The notes: generated by a model not told the origin, from the letters alone. Positions 12,301 through 24,691 are shown, numbered from the stretch's first letter. The stretch: DNA of 64,000 nt from Pocillopora verrucosa (GCF_036669915.1 NC_089323.1:15491340-15555339); one strand, 5' to 3'. Made by a program: numbers and translations.

Positions 12301-15300
12301 CCAAATATTTTACCCTCTGGCACAGTCAATAACGAAAAAGTTACAAATGTAGATATGAGGTAGAGATTTACCAAAAGAAATTCTTGTAACTGTATTTCAG
12401 ATTCATCTTTAAACCTTGCTCTTATATCTTTGACCACACCTGTGTCAAGGTACATAGGATTAACCCAATCAACGAGTGCCTCATCCTTGAAACAGAACAA
12501 AAGAAAGAGAATAATGCTGAAATATCACCTCTCAAAGACAACTCACATTTTAAGCAAAAAACTGAAGATTTTAACTACACTATTATTTTCAATTTTAGGG
12601 AGATAGATCATGTACCGTTAGCAGAGCTGAGGTTGTCAAGGTTTTACTCAAAAATGAAAGATTCCTTATGCCATGCTAATAACACCTTGTACGATTTTTA
12701 ACCAAAAAGTGCAACCTAATGCTGCACAAAGGAAAAACATATATCACACTTTTTTCTGTTTTACCATTCGTTATCTTGCACACTTTTTTCAGGTCCTGAA
12801 ATTAGTTTAAAAATTCCATTAGATCCCTCAAAAAGATTGCTGACTATGTATGAGCCCCAAAACTTACATTTTTTAGATTGCACATTTCATTTATTATTCT
12901 TAGGGTTGTCTCTCATTTACCTCTAAAGTGCAGGGTTTGAGTGATTTTGGGTGTGGCTCCTGATATGGTGTGGGCCTGTCAATGATATTCCCATGGAACC
13001 ATCCACTAATTGACAGTCTGGTTTTACTGAGAGACAACACCTCTGAAACCTAAAAGAAGGAAAAGTTAAGGTTCATGGAAATTTTTTTAACAAAAATAAA
13101 AAAATTCCCTCAAAGCAGATGTTATTTTTTGTCATGTCTCTGGCATGGTATAATGAAAAAATTCTGATTCCTTTGGATTCCACACTCTGATGCCTAGAGT
13201 CTGAACATTAAAAAATTTTTGAGAAAAAAAAATTGATGATTTTTAGACTGTACTATTACTGCATTATTAACTAAAGTAATTAACTAATACCTAAGGTTGA
13301 CAACCAACTTAAAATTAAAATAAATAATAATAAACTTTTATAGTTGTAAAGTAAATCAACTGCCACTGTAATTACTCACTTACAAGAACTCCCAAGGAAG
13401 ACCGTGTTTATAATATGAGGTTGTATAAGATGAGGTTTTATCATTATCACATGAAGTTGTTAGGAACTGTTTACTGCTAACACAGACCTGATGGAATGAA
13501 ACAGGTGTAACTTCAAAAAACACCAGTGAGTTCCGTTGTGGAACCAAAGATTTTGTGATCTGATCTGGCTGACCATGTTCTGCAAAAAAATTTGACATCA
13601 TAAATAAATTTGTTATTACACCGCAATGAATAATAGCTATAAAATAGGCAATTGTGACAAATTTGTAGATGTAAATTAACTTCTTTATACAAGTGAACAT
13701 TGAATGTATTCTTATTAACAATTAGTTATCAGTTCTTAAATTTGTATAAATAATTTCTTGTTACACTGAGGTTGGTGCCTTAAGTAATGGGGGGACTGAC
13801 TAAAAGGAACAAGGAATCATTTATGAGCACTATTTCCCAATTCCTCAAAGCATTCCCTCATTTCATCTTCAAAATGCCCTTTTTAACAACATTTCATTCA
13901 TTCAAATATAGTGCAACACTTTTTAATAATTTAATGTATTTTGTAATTGAATATATTGATCACACACTTACTATCAATGCAAAAGAGATCCAGTTTTCCT
14001 GTGGAAAAAGTAAATGGAAAACAATAATCAGTACTACGGTAAACAATATTTGTAAACATGTTTAAATGTCACAAAGAAATTGTGAAAGCAATAAAAAGCA
14101 TGTCAGATTTTAGTCACCCAAGTTCTTCTCAATCCTAAATTCATTTGAAACATATTCTACCTGGTTTTAAAGGTTGAATACACATACTTTGGAAAAAAAT
14201 GAACAAGAAATGCAGTTGTCTAGGTGATGGTGAAGATTTCTCCTACATGCTCGGCTTTTTTATTTTATTACTTTAAAGTAAAAAAAGTAAAAAGGTAATT
14301 TCTATGCTACAGCCATTATGTAATCCATCCAACTGGAGCTTATCACAGTTTCCCTGGCATGAAACAACTAAGAGTATCACTACTCCCCCCTAGACAGGAT
14401 GCTAATCCAGCACAAGGTTACCCCCTCAGCATTTTGCCAGGCTTCTACTCATGGGTGGAAAAAGGCACTCTAAGAGTAAAGTGTTTGCCCACACCTCTTG
14501 ACGAATGGGTTCAGGGCCCAATTGTTTAAAGGTAGATTAGCACAAACCCAGGATTAAATTTTAATCCAGGTTACTTTATTTCAATCTATATTCAAGGGCC
14601 TTTTTCAGATAATTTTCCCCACTCTCTTTAGAGGATCCAATCATCACTTTGTAAACAAAAACAATTAATAAACTGAATTTTTCTATTCAAGCTTTTAGAT
14701 CTGAAATCAAATTTCATGCTTACCGTGGGTTACCTTAACCCAGCTATGAACAACCCAGCCCAACCAAGCCCACTTATCATTACGCCACCACTTCTCACAT
14801 ACTTTGCAGTATAATTTTGCCGTAACCCTTTGATTCCCAAGATCTCATTGGTTACTCTCCTTACTGTCTGCCATATAGTTTTAGCGATGTTAGTTTGGAG
14901 AATTTGGGATTGGACGAACTTATAATCCCCTTATTGATATTTTTTTCTTTATTCTCATGACTTGTCTGCTTGATATTGTATTGATATTGTAAGGAGAAAT
15001 TCTCTCTTGGTCACTCATGGGAGTTCAAGGGTTGAATGATTATATGCTCATCAGTCACTATGTAACTAAAAAATCAGTCGTACAATCATTATAATAGCTA
15101 CCCAATACTGTTTAAGGTTTTACTCTACTAGCTGTAATTTTCAAGAGAAAACAAATTAACACACTTATTTTAAAAGAAAAATAGAATCATACCACCATCA
15201 TCAGCCTCCCAGTCAGGAGGAACTAGGTAAAATATGTAAGCAATTCGTCTCCCTTCAAGTTCATCATCATGGCACAGAAGAACATCTACATGTAGGCAGC

Positions 15301-18300
15301 AAACAAAAGACATAATTGACATCTCAAGACATCTAATATTTATACATCAAATTTGACCACTAAAAGTAGACTAAATGTTCTATAAGAGTTTCGGTTAAGG
15401 GATGATCCTTGGCTATATCTGCGAGAAAAACTGGCTGCTCTTGCTACATGTAACTTTTGAGGAACAGGATTTTCTGCTTAGAGACAACTCCCTTCCCTCA
15501 GTGTTCTTTGTCGTTAAAAAAGTAATTTTTGCAAATGAATAAACAGAGGATTTGAAATCATCCATTGAAGCTTTGTGAAATTCTTTTTTTTCAAAAGAGA
15601 AAAAGAATGAAACTTCTAGGGTTATCTTCAAATAAAAGCTATTTCTCTTTTGATGTAATTGTTCTGAAGCTTCTCCATCTTCTATATTCCAGTTTTTTAT
15701 GTCGAACCATTTCAAATAAAGAATAATACATGGGCAATTATAGAAACTTATGGTATTTCGTAACATAGCTGTCAAGGTGTGGCATACTTGTGAAAATGTC
15801 ATTTACTAGTCAAATAGTTGTGATAATGTAATTACGTATGCTAACGCTGAGACAATATTTAAGGTGAGGCATGTAACAAATAGGGATATCATGTGTGAAG
15901 GTTATATGTCATAGGTTGTCTTGTAATTTTGTGGATATTAAATTTGCTTGTTTGGATACCAAACGTTTCTCTTCACAAACAAGACATTGACCATGAGAAC
16001 ATTGACCATATCTACAAGCAACCATGTATTATCTTGCTTATTCCATAAACACCAAAAAATTTTTATTGATAAGAAAAGTCAACTTTATTAATCAATAAAC
16101 AAACAAGCTTGGACTGAGAAGGGTCAAGCCTTTGCAATTCTTTCAACATCCTAATGTGAAAGGCAAATGACATGTCAGTTGCTGATTGGTGATATCAAAC
16201 ACACATAAATAAATTATTGCAATTTTACATGTGTGCAGTTAAAAGTTTTTTCAAGGATAGAAAACCTTGTAAAACTCTCCAGTTTATTACGTACAATCTT
16301 TTCATAGCCATATTAAACTATTTTATCACAGATTTTTACCAGTATGCTCATATTTAGCACAGGACATATCCACTTGGTCAGTCAGATCAACAAACCCTGT
16401 GATCTCATGAAGCCATCTTCTAAAGTCATTGTATAGGGTATTCCTGAATAGAGAAAAAAAAGACAAAAGTCTCACAAGTATAAATCCTAAGACAATGAAA
16501 AGTTTCCAAATACATATTGGATACTAAGACTGTGAGCACCATATACATTTTGCCAAATACTGCATGAAAAAATAGTAGTTGGAAGTAAAAAGGTTATAAA
16601 TCCTCCACTTATCAGTACCTTAAAGAAGATATGCTCAACTTTGAAGACTTCTTAAGGTCATCACTCTGAAATTGAAATTAAATTGAAAAATTCTCAAAAG
16701 GCCATGGAAAAACAAGTTAAACGATAATTAAAATATTTGAATTTAAGATACAGCAAACATTTACCTGGTGAAATTTATATAAATCATTTGATTTTTCAAA
16801 AAATTTTAACTTGAGAAGATCTTGCTCTAAACTCTTTAGAAATTCCTCATCTGATATAAAATTAGGAATAAAGCAGCACTTGAATGGTTTGGTATGAATC
16901 ACACATCCATTCTCTGGAGAAAAAGGAATAAAAAATAAAAATATGTTAATCTATTTCCTTAACCCTTTGACTCCCAAGATCTGATTGTTAATTCTCCCCT
17001 TTAGCTGGTACACATTTCCTTGTAAATTGGTTATGAGAATTTGGTGTTCAATCAAGGTAATATCTTGTACCTGATGACTTTAAGTATTCTCATTACATGT
17101 TTGGCAAATAATGTATGGATATTATAGGGAGAGGTTATATATTAATCACTTCTGGGAGTTAAAAGGTTAAATGGTTGAAGACGTAATTGCGAATGGTTTA
17201 TACCAATCATGATAGTAAACATTTTTGTTTAATGCTTCCTGTAATTTGCTACTGTTTTACACTTTACACCCCAACATCAGCATACATTCTCTATACTGTT
17301 CTCCATACATTTTCCAAGGAACTGACAAGGAGAATTTGTTTAACAATCAAGAGCTTCTTTGTTATTGATCATTTCCTTTATTCTCGTATCCTCAATGTGT
17401 GGTTCAGGGGTGAAACTGTGAGGGGAGATATAAGGTTCTAGTCACTTTTTGAGGTCAAAGAGTGAACTCCCAGAAACTACATGGAAATGTAACTTCTCCC
17501 TCCAGTTTTAACCCTTTAACCCGTAAGAGTGACTGGCATCTGATTTCTCCTTACCATATCACCCCTGAATCAAACATTAAGGTCAGGAGAATAAAGAAGC
17601 TGATCACCCACTAAAGAAGATCTTGATTGTTAGACAAATTCTCAACATCAGCATCTTAGGAAATTCTTAAAGAATAGTATGGAGAATACATATACTGATT
17701 TTAGGGTGTAAAGGGTTAATGAATCGCACTGTAAATACCTATCAACTGGAGAGTGTTATACTGATAAGAATCTAGATTCCCTTATCTGATTTTTTTTTTG
17801 AAATATACAACAGCTATAAGGAAGAATTACAAGTTGGAACTTTGGAACTGAAAAGGGGGATTCCCTGGTAAGTGTTAAGTTTGCTTGTGAATACAAATAT
17901 TTAAAGAAACAAGTATTGTTCAAAGATTCTGTTTTTTTTTTACTTCGACCTCGTGGTCCAATTTTCTTGTTCCCCCCCCCCCGATGGTCACGTGACTAAA
18001 GTACTCTGGAGGCTGGGGTAGGGTAGCTGTCTACCCCTTACATAAGCGATCATATTTATGCGTGCAGTTTTTATTCCATGTCTGTTCATTTTTTGCTAGT
18101 TTATTATTTCTACTAGAAATATGTTGTTTACAATGATTGACAAGTGAAGCCATCGGAATAATTTAGAAAACTATCAAGTGCTCTGCTGTGGTCGTTCATG
18201 AATGTTTAATTAGGTCATGTTAGGCTAGGTTACATGAAAACTTTCACTTTAAATGTGTTAGAACATTCAGGTTGTCGGTAATTACCATTAAAATCCTCTT

Positions 18301-18570
18301 CATTCCTATATGAAAAAAAATATGTGGAATTCAATTAGGAGCCATTTTACAGAGGAACGATTAAGCTTGCGTAAAAAATAAACATGTGTTCACGTACGTT
18401 ACGTATCGCAATACTATAACCTACCTATATGCACCGATAAATTTTGCTTTAAATTCCTCTGAGAGGAAATAGTGACTCAAAAGTTCACCCTCGAAATCAC
18501 TCTTTGGCTTCTTAAAGCTTTCTGAAGCCCCATTCGTGGAATGTTCCTTTCTCTTCTTGTAAGATTCCAT
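9382..18570 (-). CDS. OGFOD1: OGFOD1 prolyl 3-hydroxylase (ribosomal uS12 type), at least 14 exons
   Basis: Fe(II)/2OG oxygenase that hydroxylates a proline of ribosomal protein uS12 (RPS23) in human and yeast (Tpa1). Exons in gene order: 18570-18425, 16913-16765, 16665-16619, 16443-16340, 15285-15193, 13998-13972 (27-nt microexon), 13579-13488, 13049-12921, 12485-12372, 12016-11937, 11263-11080, 10782-10626, 10242-10184, 9543-9382. About 511 residues against 542 in human. Markers in order: [11 protein letters not shown] and NDLYKFHQ; iron ligands H and D in [12 protein letters not shown]; distal H in PVSFHQV; 2OG-binding R in [12 protein letters not shown]; then the degenerate C-terminal barrel with [28 protein letters not shown] and the terminus FDFSFVYFE. 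An acidic run of nine Asp precedes SEEEE in exon 11. All junctions agree in phase except exon 1 to exon 2, where exon 1 ends in phase 2 and exon 2 needs phase 1; a small unseen exon is likely there. Confidence 0.95.
9667..9710 (+). ncRNA. Hammerhead ribozyme-like motif, copy 1
   Basis: Order of elements: stem I 5' strand cttaagct (9667-9674), core ctgatga (9675-9681), a hairpin gggc-tatc-gctc (9683-9694) as stem II, core gaaa (9695-9698), the self-complementary acgt (9698-9701), cleavage-type triplet gtc ending at 9702, then agcttaag (9703-9710), which pairs perfectly with the first eight bases. One extra A sits between the core and stem II. The very short palindromic stem III is the layout known for hammerheads of Penelope-like elements and retrozymes, which may act as dimers. 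It lies in the last OGFOD1 intron but on the opposite strand to that gene. Activity is inferred, not shown. Confidence 0.65.
9991..10026 (+). ncRNA. Degenerate hammerhead-like motif, copy 2
   Basis: Same arrangement as the copy 300 bases upstream, including the stem II hairpin gggc-taac-gctc and gaaac. The core reads ttgacga in place of ctgatga, and the short palindrome acgt is now acat. The invariant core C is lost, so it should be inactive. The shared downstream phrase ggtggccaattt...tatcaactc follows both copies, which shows they belong to one repeat family. Confidence 0.55.
14340..14770. repeat. Dispersed repeat, first of two long copies, in OGFOD1 intron 5
   Basis: Shares ordered phrases with 50450-50820: gatgctaatccagcacaagg, taaattttaatccaggtt, cctttttcagataatttt, gatctgaaatca and ttaacccagct. 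Lies between OGFOD1 exons 5 and 6. No reading frame of note; probably a non-autonomous element. Confidence 0.65.
14825..15036. mobile_element. MITE family B, copy in OGFOD1 intron 5
   Basis: About 210 bp beginning aaccctttgattcccaagat and ending cactcatgggagttcaaggg, so the two ends are imperfect inverted repeats. Internal hallmarks are ttactgtctgccat, ttggagaatttggg and gatattgtaaggagaaatt. Other copies: about 48463-48655, 48848-49035, 49446-49650 and 51915-52130, plus an interrupted one at 45291-45600. Confidence 0.8.
16960..17170. mobile_element. MITE family C, copy in OGFOD1 intron 1
   Basis: Starts aaccctttgactcccaagat and ends cttctgggagttaaaagg. It shares termini with family B but has a different middle (ttagctggtacacatttcct, ttggtgttcaatcaagg). 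A second copy is at about 53288-53495 in HECTD3 intron 3. Confidence 0.75.
17250..17460. mobile_element. MITE family A, reversed copy
   Basis: Reverse-orientation copy of the family described at 17510-17719: tttacaccccaacatcagca at the left, gtcactttttgaggtcaaag at the right, with the hallmark gacaaggagaatttgttt inside. Two opposite family A copies stand about 50 bp apart here, both in OGFOD1 intron 1. Confidence 0.7.
17510..17719. mobile_element. MITE family A
   Basis: Both ends carry ttaaccctttaa-like inverted termini and are flanked by TTAA. Internal hallmarks: gagtgactggcatctg, tgatttctcct, gaacaatagg-type centre and tagggtgtaaagggttaa. Other copies: about 19725-19935, 30330-30470, 33148-33357, 36095-36305, 40929-41112, 44328-44545, 50092-50308, 52510-52725, 63390-63588, and a partial one at 52955-53095. 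The TTAA flank hints at a piggyBac-like target preference, which is inference only. Confidence 0.8.
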
Positions 18571-18690
18571 CCTAAAGGCACATTTCGCATGTAGGAACAG
18601 TTTTCGTCAGGCGTTCTAGGAAATGTCAATACCTGGCTGCTAAGTCGACTGTGTAGCCTCGCCAAAAACGTCTGGGCGACAAAATTCAAC
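18571..18690. promoter_or_regulatory. Shared bidirectional promoter region of OGFOD1 and LSM4
   Basis: Only 120 bases separate the ATG of OGFOD1 (- strand, 18570) from the ATG of LSM4 (+ strand, 18691), so the two genes must start transcription within or beside this interval. It is richer in CG dinucleotides than its surroundings and has no clear TATA box, as expected of a housekeeping bidirectional promoter. Confidence 0.7.
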
Positions 18691-20605
18691 ATGGTGGTAA
18701 GTTTTGATTTGAATTGAGTTATCGGTAAGTCTTGATTTCCTACTGATCTCGCGTGGAAAACAACTCTAACAGTTTATTATTGTTTAAAGCTACCTCTGTC
18801 TCTTCTACGGACGGCACAAAACCACCCTATGGTAGGCATACCTTTCACAATGCTGTGGTATTACTTTGCACGTTACACTTTGTTCGAGTCTTTTTTGTTC
18901 GGCAGGCATTTGTAAATTATTAACTCATATTACTTCCGTGATATTTGAGAATTTAAGTGTAGCTTACAAAGAAACGTCGTAAAAAGTCGTGTGCAGTCAT
19001 GTTCAAGTTTGTAGATGCCTAAGAAAATATTTGCAGAAGGGATTGTTACATGCACATTTGTAACAATCGTTTTCTTACATTTGGTGGATACTGATGTACT
19101 TCGAATAAGGCCAACTTTATCATAAGCACTGATAGCACTTGTGGATGCATTTTTTTTTCTCTTTACAGCTGGTGGAACTGAAAAATGGAGAGACGTACAA
19201 TGGCCATCTTGTAAGCTGTGATAACTGGATGAACATAAATCTTAGAGAGGTCATTTGCACTTCCAGAGTAAGTTCATTTGTCATTGCTACAGTGCCACTG
19301 AAAAGTAAGTTGACAGTCTCGACTCGAAACGTGATTAAGTTGATCTTCTAAAATTTAGAGAATCGAAAATCAAGAATTAAGGCTCAAGAATCAAGAATCA
19401 AGATGCTCAAAGAACTTGTTGAGATTCTTGTTCCACAGTTTCTAGGAAATAATTTATCTTTTGTATTAATTATTCCATTACTAACATACATTTTCTGAAA
19501 GAACTATAAAGTTTTTTATGTGTTTAGCAGTGATTTTTATAATTTCTAAACTCTCTTTCAGGATGGTGACAGGTTTTGGAAGATACCTGAGTGTTATGTG
19601 AGAGGCAGCAACATTAAATATCTTAGGATTCCAGATGAGGTACAACTTGACTGAACACAATTTTTAATGACTGTTTCCCAACTGACCAGTGAAATGATTT
19701 TAATATAAACTGTACAACAAATCCTTTTACGCCTTTACATCAGAGTGGATATTCTCTATACTGTTCTCTATACATTTCCTATGATAATGACAAGGAGAAT
19801 ATGTTGAATGATTAAGAACTTCTTAAGCATGTGATTATTTCCTTATTCTCATGACGTGAATGTTTAATTTAGTGGCAATATTGTATGAAGAAATAAGATA
19901 ATGGTCACTTTAAAAGTGAAACTTAAATGAAACCAGGTTGCAAATTATCAGACCTGGTATCTCCTATGTGGGGCTAGTTTATGTTTTCATGTAACCCATG
20001 TATCCTTTTTTGTCAATACTTCAAAGGTTATTGACATGGTGAAAGATGAAATGGTGAAACAAGGGAAAAGCAGAGGTACAGGAAGACCAGGTAAAGTAAC
20101 CTGGATTGTTGAAACAGAAAGGGTTGTTTTTTGCTACAGCATCTAAAGCACCTTGACATCAGCTAGGCCCCATACTGGTTGGTCTCTATTATCATGTAGA
20201 CAGCTGTACCTATGAGAGTCTGCTCACATTGTTCTTAATATCTTTGGATGATCACTAGCTCACATTTCAATTTTCTCACATACATATATCAAGTGCTGGA
20301 TTGGAAAATTTAATTTTTTGATCCAGGTCAATCTTTCTTTCCATAGATCTGTGAGCTTTTTCTCCTAACACTGGATAAATCTCTTTATTCTCCTTATCAG
20401 GAGCTTTTCATTTGCATATAACTGATCCACTTTTTGATGTGTTTTATCCTCAGGACGAGGTGGCCGTGGTGGGGGTGGAGGCCGTGGAGGTCACAGAGAA
20501 GGTGGCAGTGGAGGAGGAGGAAGAGGGGGATCATTTGGTGGGCGTGGTGGAGGAAGAGGGGCAGGGGGCCAAAAGAGAAATAGAGATGATAGCTCTGGAA
20601 AGTAG
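18691..20605 (+). CDS. LSM4: LSM4, U6 snRNA-associated Sm-like protein, 6 exons
   Basis: Subunit of the LSm2-8 ring on U6 snRNA (splicing) and the LSm1-7 ring (cytoplasmic mRNA decay). Coding exons: 18691-18696, 18790-18831, 19169-19267, 19562-19639, 20027-20090, 20454-20605, giving 146 residues. The first coding exon holds only ATG GTG before a strong gtaagt donor, and the next gives [14 protein letters not shown]. The Sm1 motif is in [20 protein letters not shown] and the Sm2 motif in IKYLRIPDE, with [11 protein letters not shown] between. The last exon encodes an arginine-glycine tail of RGG type ending DDSSGK, the usual place for LSM4 to bind RNA and enter P-bodies. All phases agree. The unusually small first coding exon lies at the edge of the promoter shared with OGFOD1. 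Confidence 0.98.
19303..19435. repeat. Dispersed repeat rich in tcgagaatc/tcaagaatc phrases (family D)
   Basis: Starts near gaaaagtaagttgacagtct and continues with repeated aatcaagaatcaag units, in LSM4 intron 3. Related stretches with the same lead-in occur at about 46025-46135 and 52212-52325, both in HECTD3 introns. Confidence 0.6.
19725..19935. mobile_element. MITE family A, reversed and diverged copy in LSM4 intron 4
   Basis: Recognised from tttacatcagagtgga, ctatactgttctctatacat and gacaaggagaatatgttg. The ends are eroded. Confidence 0.6.
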
Positions 20606-23600
20606 TGTGATGGCTTTGATGTACATGTAAATATATGTAGCTATCAATTTCATAAAATACTTGATACAGTAGGTACAAAAATAGTTTTTTTCTATCTTAT
20701 GCTTCTATGTAAGCTGCATACATGGTTTTTATCAGGCATAAGGAATCTAAGTTAATGAAGCTGTGGTATTCCTGTGGACACTCTTTGAGCTACTTGTACA
20801 TATGTTACTGTTTAAGGTAGAAAACATCATCTACATATACATATCTGTAGCAAACGCAAGTGTTATTTAAATAGGTTGCATCGGTGTACATGTGTCTGTC
20901 TCTTTATCTTATAGTTTCTTTGCTCATGAAGAAGAGCTGGAAGCAAGCTGAAATATTTTTGTAAATTGTCAACTTCAACAACTGTACCTTGAAACTATTA
21001 AGTGCATCAAATTAGGGGGCATTTTGTTTCCTTGTATTGTTTATTTTGTGTAGTAATTGAAATTGTGCCCAACAAACCAGAGCTTCAATGCATCTTAGTT
21101 AAGATTTTATATTGAGAACTATGGTAAGATTTCATTTTGCTTATAGTAACCTACTTTAACCCACTATTGCTTGTAGCAAACAGCACAATGTTCTTTTTTT
21201 GATTAAAAAATTATTACTTTCATTTGTTTGATGCAACATTTGCCTCTTGTCTCTCCTTTCCCCTCACAATAGTCCATAGCACATTATTGTTTTTGCTTAG
21301 TTGCCGAGCCTTTGAGAAGGAATGAGGCAAAGGTTGACCCTGTTATTTTACAAATGTTGCTGCTTTTCAAATGCAAATTACTTTTTTTTCATGCTAACTA
21401 GATACTGGTCTCTATCACTACAAGGTCACCTTCAGACTCACTCCAAATCCAAGGCTTGGCAACTAAGTACACAATTTTAAATTGGCCTATTCTCGTCTGG
21501 ACAAGAAAGGATTCATTTAGTGAGAAGGTATTAAATGAAAAGTACAGCTCAAACAATACGTAACTGTGTAGGGTTTTAAGGCTATAGACTGATGCTTGAA
21601 TGAAATGAACCTATGTTTTTTAACCAACAAAATTTTGAACTTTACATTCTCATTAAAAAAGAACCCCTCTTTCTCTCCCACTTGAGTGTTTTTTTCCTTT
21701 GTAGAATCATAATTTTTTGCGAAAAGAAAACCGAGAACTGTATTGGTATGCACCAATTTCAATTTGAACTCGTTTTGCATACTAAAAACAGTTATGAATA
21801 CAAATATGCACCAATATAGCTATAGTTGCGTAGAGGAACGATAACGTGTAACAGTCCCTTTCATTCTAGGATTGATCAGCATATGATTTCTCCTAACAAC
21901 CTTAACCCTTCATTTAGCATACAAGTAAAAAGAATTTAGAGAACCATCAGCAAGGTAACATTGTTTGAGTGTCGCACCAGTTTCTCACGTCCAGCCAGTA
22001 GAGACGTAAATATCATTGATCTGTTGAAAGAATTGGTTTTAGATCTTAGGGTTATGTTGATGTTTATGCGCAAATGTTATAAGTACACGAAGCTATTAAA
22101 TATTTATACTGCAGTCGAACCTGGCAGTCACTCGCTGGGAAGGACGATGAAAATCGCCATTTCATGCCATAATTAACCTCGATATACTGAAACCTCACTC
22201 AAAAATACTTTTAACATTGATTTCGAGAGACCAAAATGTATTGAATTTTACCTGAAAGATAATTCTTAGTTTTATTTGAGTAATTCCGATTTAAGTGAAC
22301 GATTAATACAAGTGGGGGACCATACGAAAAGGCCATTGAGACTCAGCAAAGGGTAACCGCTACCGCTATATAGACGTGACTGCTCATTAGAGGTAAAACC
22401 CAAAGTAATTTCGGGACTTAAAAACCGACCGCTTAATACAAAGTGACAGCTTAATACCGTGCCGTTTACTACAGTTTCGACTGTATTTAGAAAATTTTCA
22501 ATGGTAATAAGACTGAGTGGGGTCCAATTCGTGCTCAAATCGGGCTGGTGAGAACCAATCATGTTCGAGAATTTCGTTATAGTTTTGATTATAATCCACT
22601 ATAGGCACCCTTCCATGAATCGGCATCACATCGAGGCGATTACTAGAAAATTAAGATCTACAAAATAAAGAAAACAAACTTTGGTTAGAGTTTATTTGCT
22701 TTAAGGGAGCATTCATCTTGTCGAACTGAACCGTTTTGAAATATCACTCTCCTTTTCATGTTTAGAAAAATCTCCAGAAAACTAGATATAAATGAATGGT
22801 TTGTCATCGTGGAGTCTGGAGATATTTTAAACTCCAAAGATTGCTTTTGTGGCAGACAATTGCGAACGTTCTTGAATGAGAAACTTGCCATGTTTGTTCA
22901 AGTGAATTGAGGTTGCCGTGGTTACCATCGCTGTCAGAGAGAGCCGAAGGCGAATACATAAGTTGTGTTTGTTAACGACATGTATACAGGTGCCTTTGCG
23001 GGGTGATTGTCTTGCGCCCTGTGGATAACAATTAAATGCAATATTTTCATCACAATCATGATCAGAGTCGGTGGAAAAAAAAATTAAAACTAATCTTCTT
23101 TGTTCCGTTCTAAAGAAAAGTGTCTTTGCTAACATGCGGCCATAAAATATATGAAAACACTTTTGTTGTATAAAGAATTGAGGAATTTTAATTAGGAACC
23201 TTCGATCAGAAAGAGATTTCTGATGAGAGACATCGTGAAGTCTGCATTTTTTTGAACGTCATATTCAGAATCAGAACATATATATATATAAATATTTGGA
23301 AGGGTTACGACAACTAATTAGTTAGAAAAGGCCGACAATGATGCTTAGTAGATGTCATTTTTGGAAAGCCTTATGGATGATTTTGGAGCTAGTGGTTAAG
23401 GAGCGACAAATTTTATGTATGTACATATATTTATGAGGCTTACAAGAAAGACAATCCTCATCGGTGCGGAAATGGAAAAAAGAAATGATATTGAGATCAG
23501 TTTATGAGGCAAGATATTGGTTCTGTTTATCATTTTAGTTTCCTAAAGGTTTTTTAGCCTGGGGCAAATCGGGAAAGTAAAATCTTAAGATTGAAAAATA

Positions 23601-24691
23601 GGTTTTAAGCTGCGTGATCTTGTGGAAATACCGATAATGCAAAGGAAATAAGAGTTTATTTGGAAGCACTTTGTAAAGATTTCAGTTAGGTAAATGTGGG
23701 CATTCACTCCCATTAAATTTTTTCCATTAGCGAGCAAATAAAACATACTGGGCTTTTGCTGAAGCAATTAAGGCTAGTACCCGATTGGACTGGTTCTTGA
23801 TAATGTAGGTCATTTTAATTCGGAGATCTGATCAAACAAATTCAAAATAGGAAATGCAGATGCCTTCAACATGAGTGGATGATCACTTGGACTTTCCAAG
23901 GGTTTTGATTTTCTCCTGAATGTTCGCTCTTATGATGAATGGTCGATTAGGAAAAGAGTAAGAGCGCTAGACAATGAAAACTCACACCAAGATAATTTGC
24001 GTCGTATATTTCGTCTCATCCATTGTTGTTTTCAAGAATCTCTTCTGTCATTTTTTTTAACCACTTTCTTTTTGAGAGTCTTGGATACAAAAAAAGCATG
24101 AATAATTTAAATATTTAAGATAAGATTAAATATCACACCGGTGAAGTTACGAGTCAAGCTGCCGCAAAACCTTCATCGTTAAAACAGTTTCTGCAGATCG
24201 CAAGGTACAAAATTATTAAGCCTTTGTTACCCAGCGAGATAATCACCACATGTATTTTACAAGGAAAGACGTTATCAGAACGGAACTGAAGAATAGGAGT
24301 TCGTTATTTGGGAGACGACAATGTTTTACCGACTAAAGGTACTGCATTTGCAATTAAGCAATTGTTGTTCAAAACGTGTAACTGATGGCAACCTCTTACC
24401 ACGTTAGAATTGAGGTCACATCGGAGTAAGACACATTCATGTCAGTTTCTGCCCTATTAAACGCAAGCACAAGTTTTTTTCTGACTTAAAGGTATCATCT
24501 CACGAATTATTTTCTTTGAAGTCAATATCTATTGGATTGCACCGACCGGATGAGCTTACCAAGAAGCAGACAATACATCGGTTTTACAGTTGATTTTACA
24601 CAACCATATTAGCACTGGGTATCGTCGTTTTAAGGATTCAATCCACGAAAAAGTTTATACGCTTACTGATCGAAGCTTGAACCGAGGAAAA
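20606..24691. other. Intergenic region between LSM4 and the first GPCR
   Basis: No coding pattern is supported here. It contains the LSM4 3' UTR, a MITE at about 21297-21490, a truncated family A fragment near 21860-21960, and a probable old DNA transposon at about 22110-22490. The latter has cagtcgaacct near its left end and gcttaatac phrases inside. Several open frames of 60-100 codons have no splice context or recognisable pattern. Confidence 0.5.
21297..21490. mobile_element. MITE, related to the one at 39704-39945
   Basis: Starts near gttgccgagcctttgag and ends caaggcttggcaactaag, so its subterminal parts are inverted repeats. The phrase gctaactagatactgg and the terminal aattggcctatt-like sequence recur, in the other orientation, at 39704-39945. 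Confidence 0.6.

Noticed and set aside
20412-20630. Acidic open frame of 72 codons overlapping the LSM4 last exon
   Set aside because: The spliced LSM4 frame gives the expected RGG tail; this is a shifted reading of the same glycine-rich DNA.
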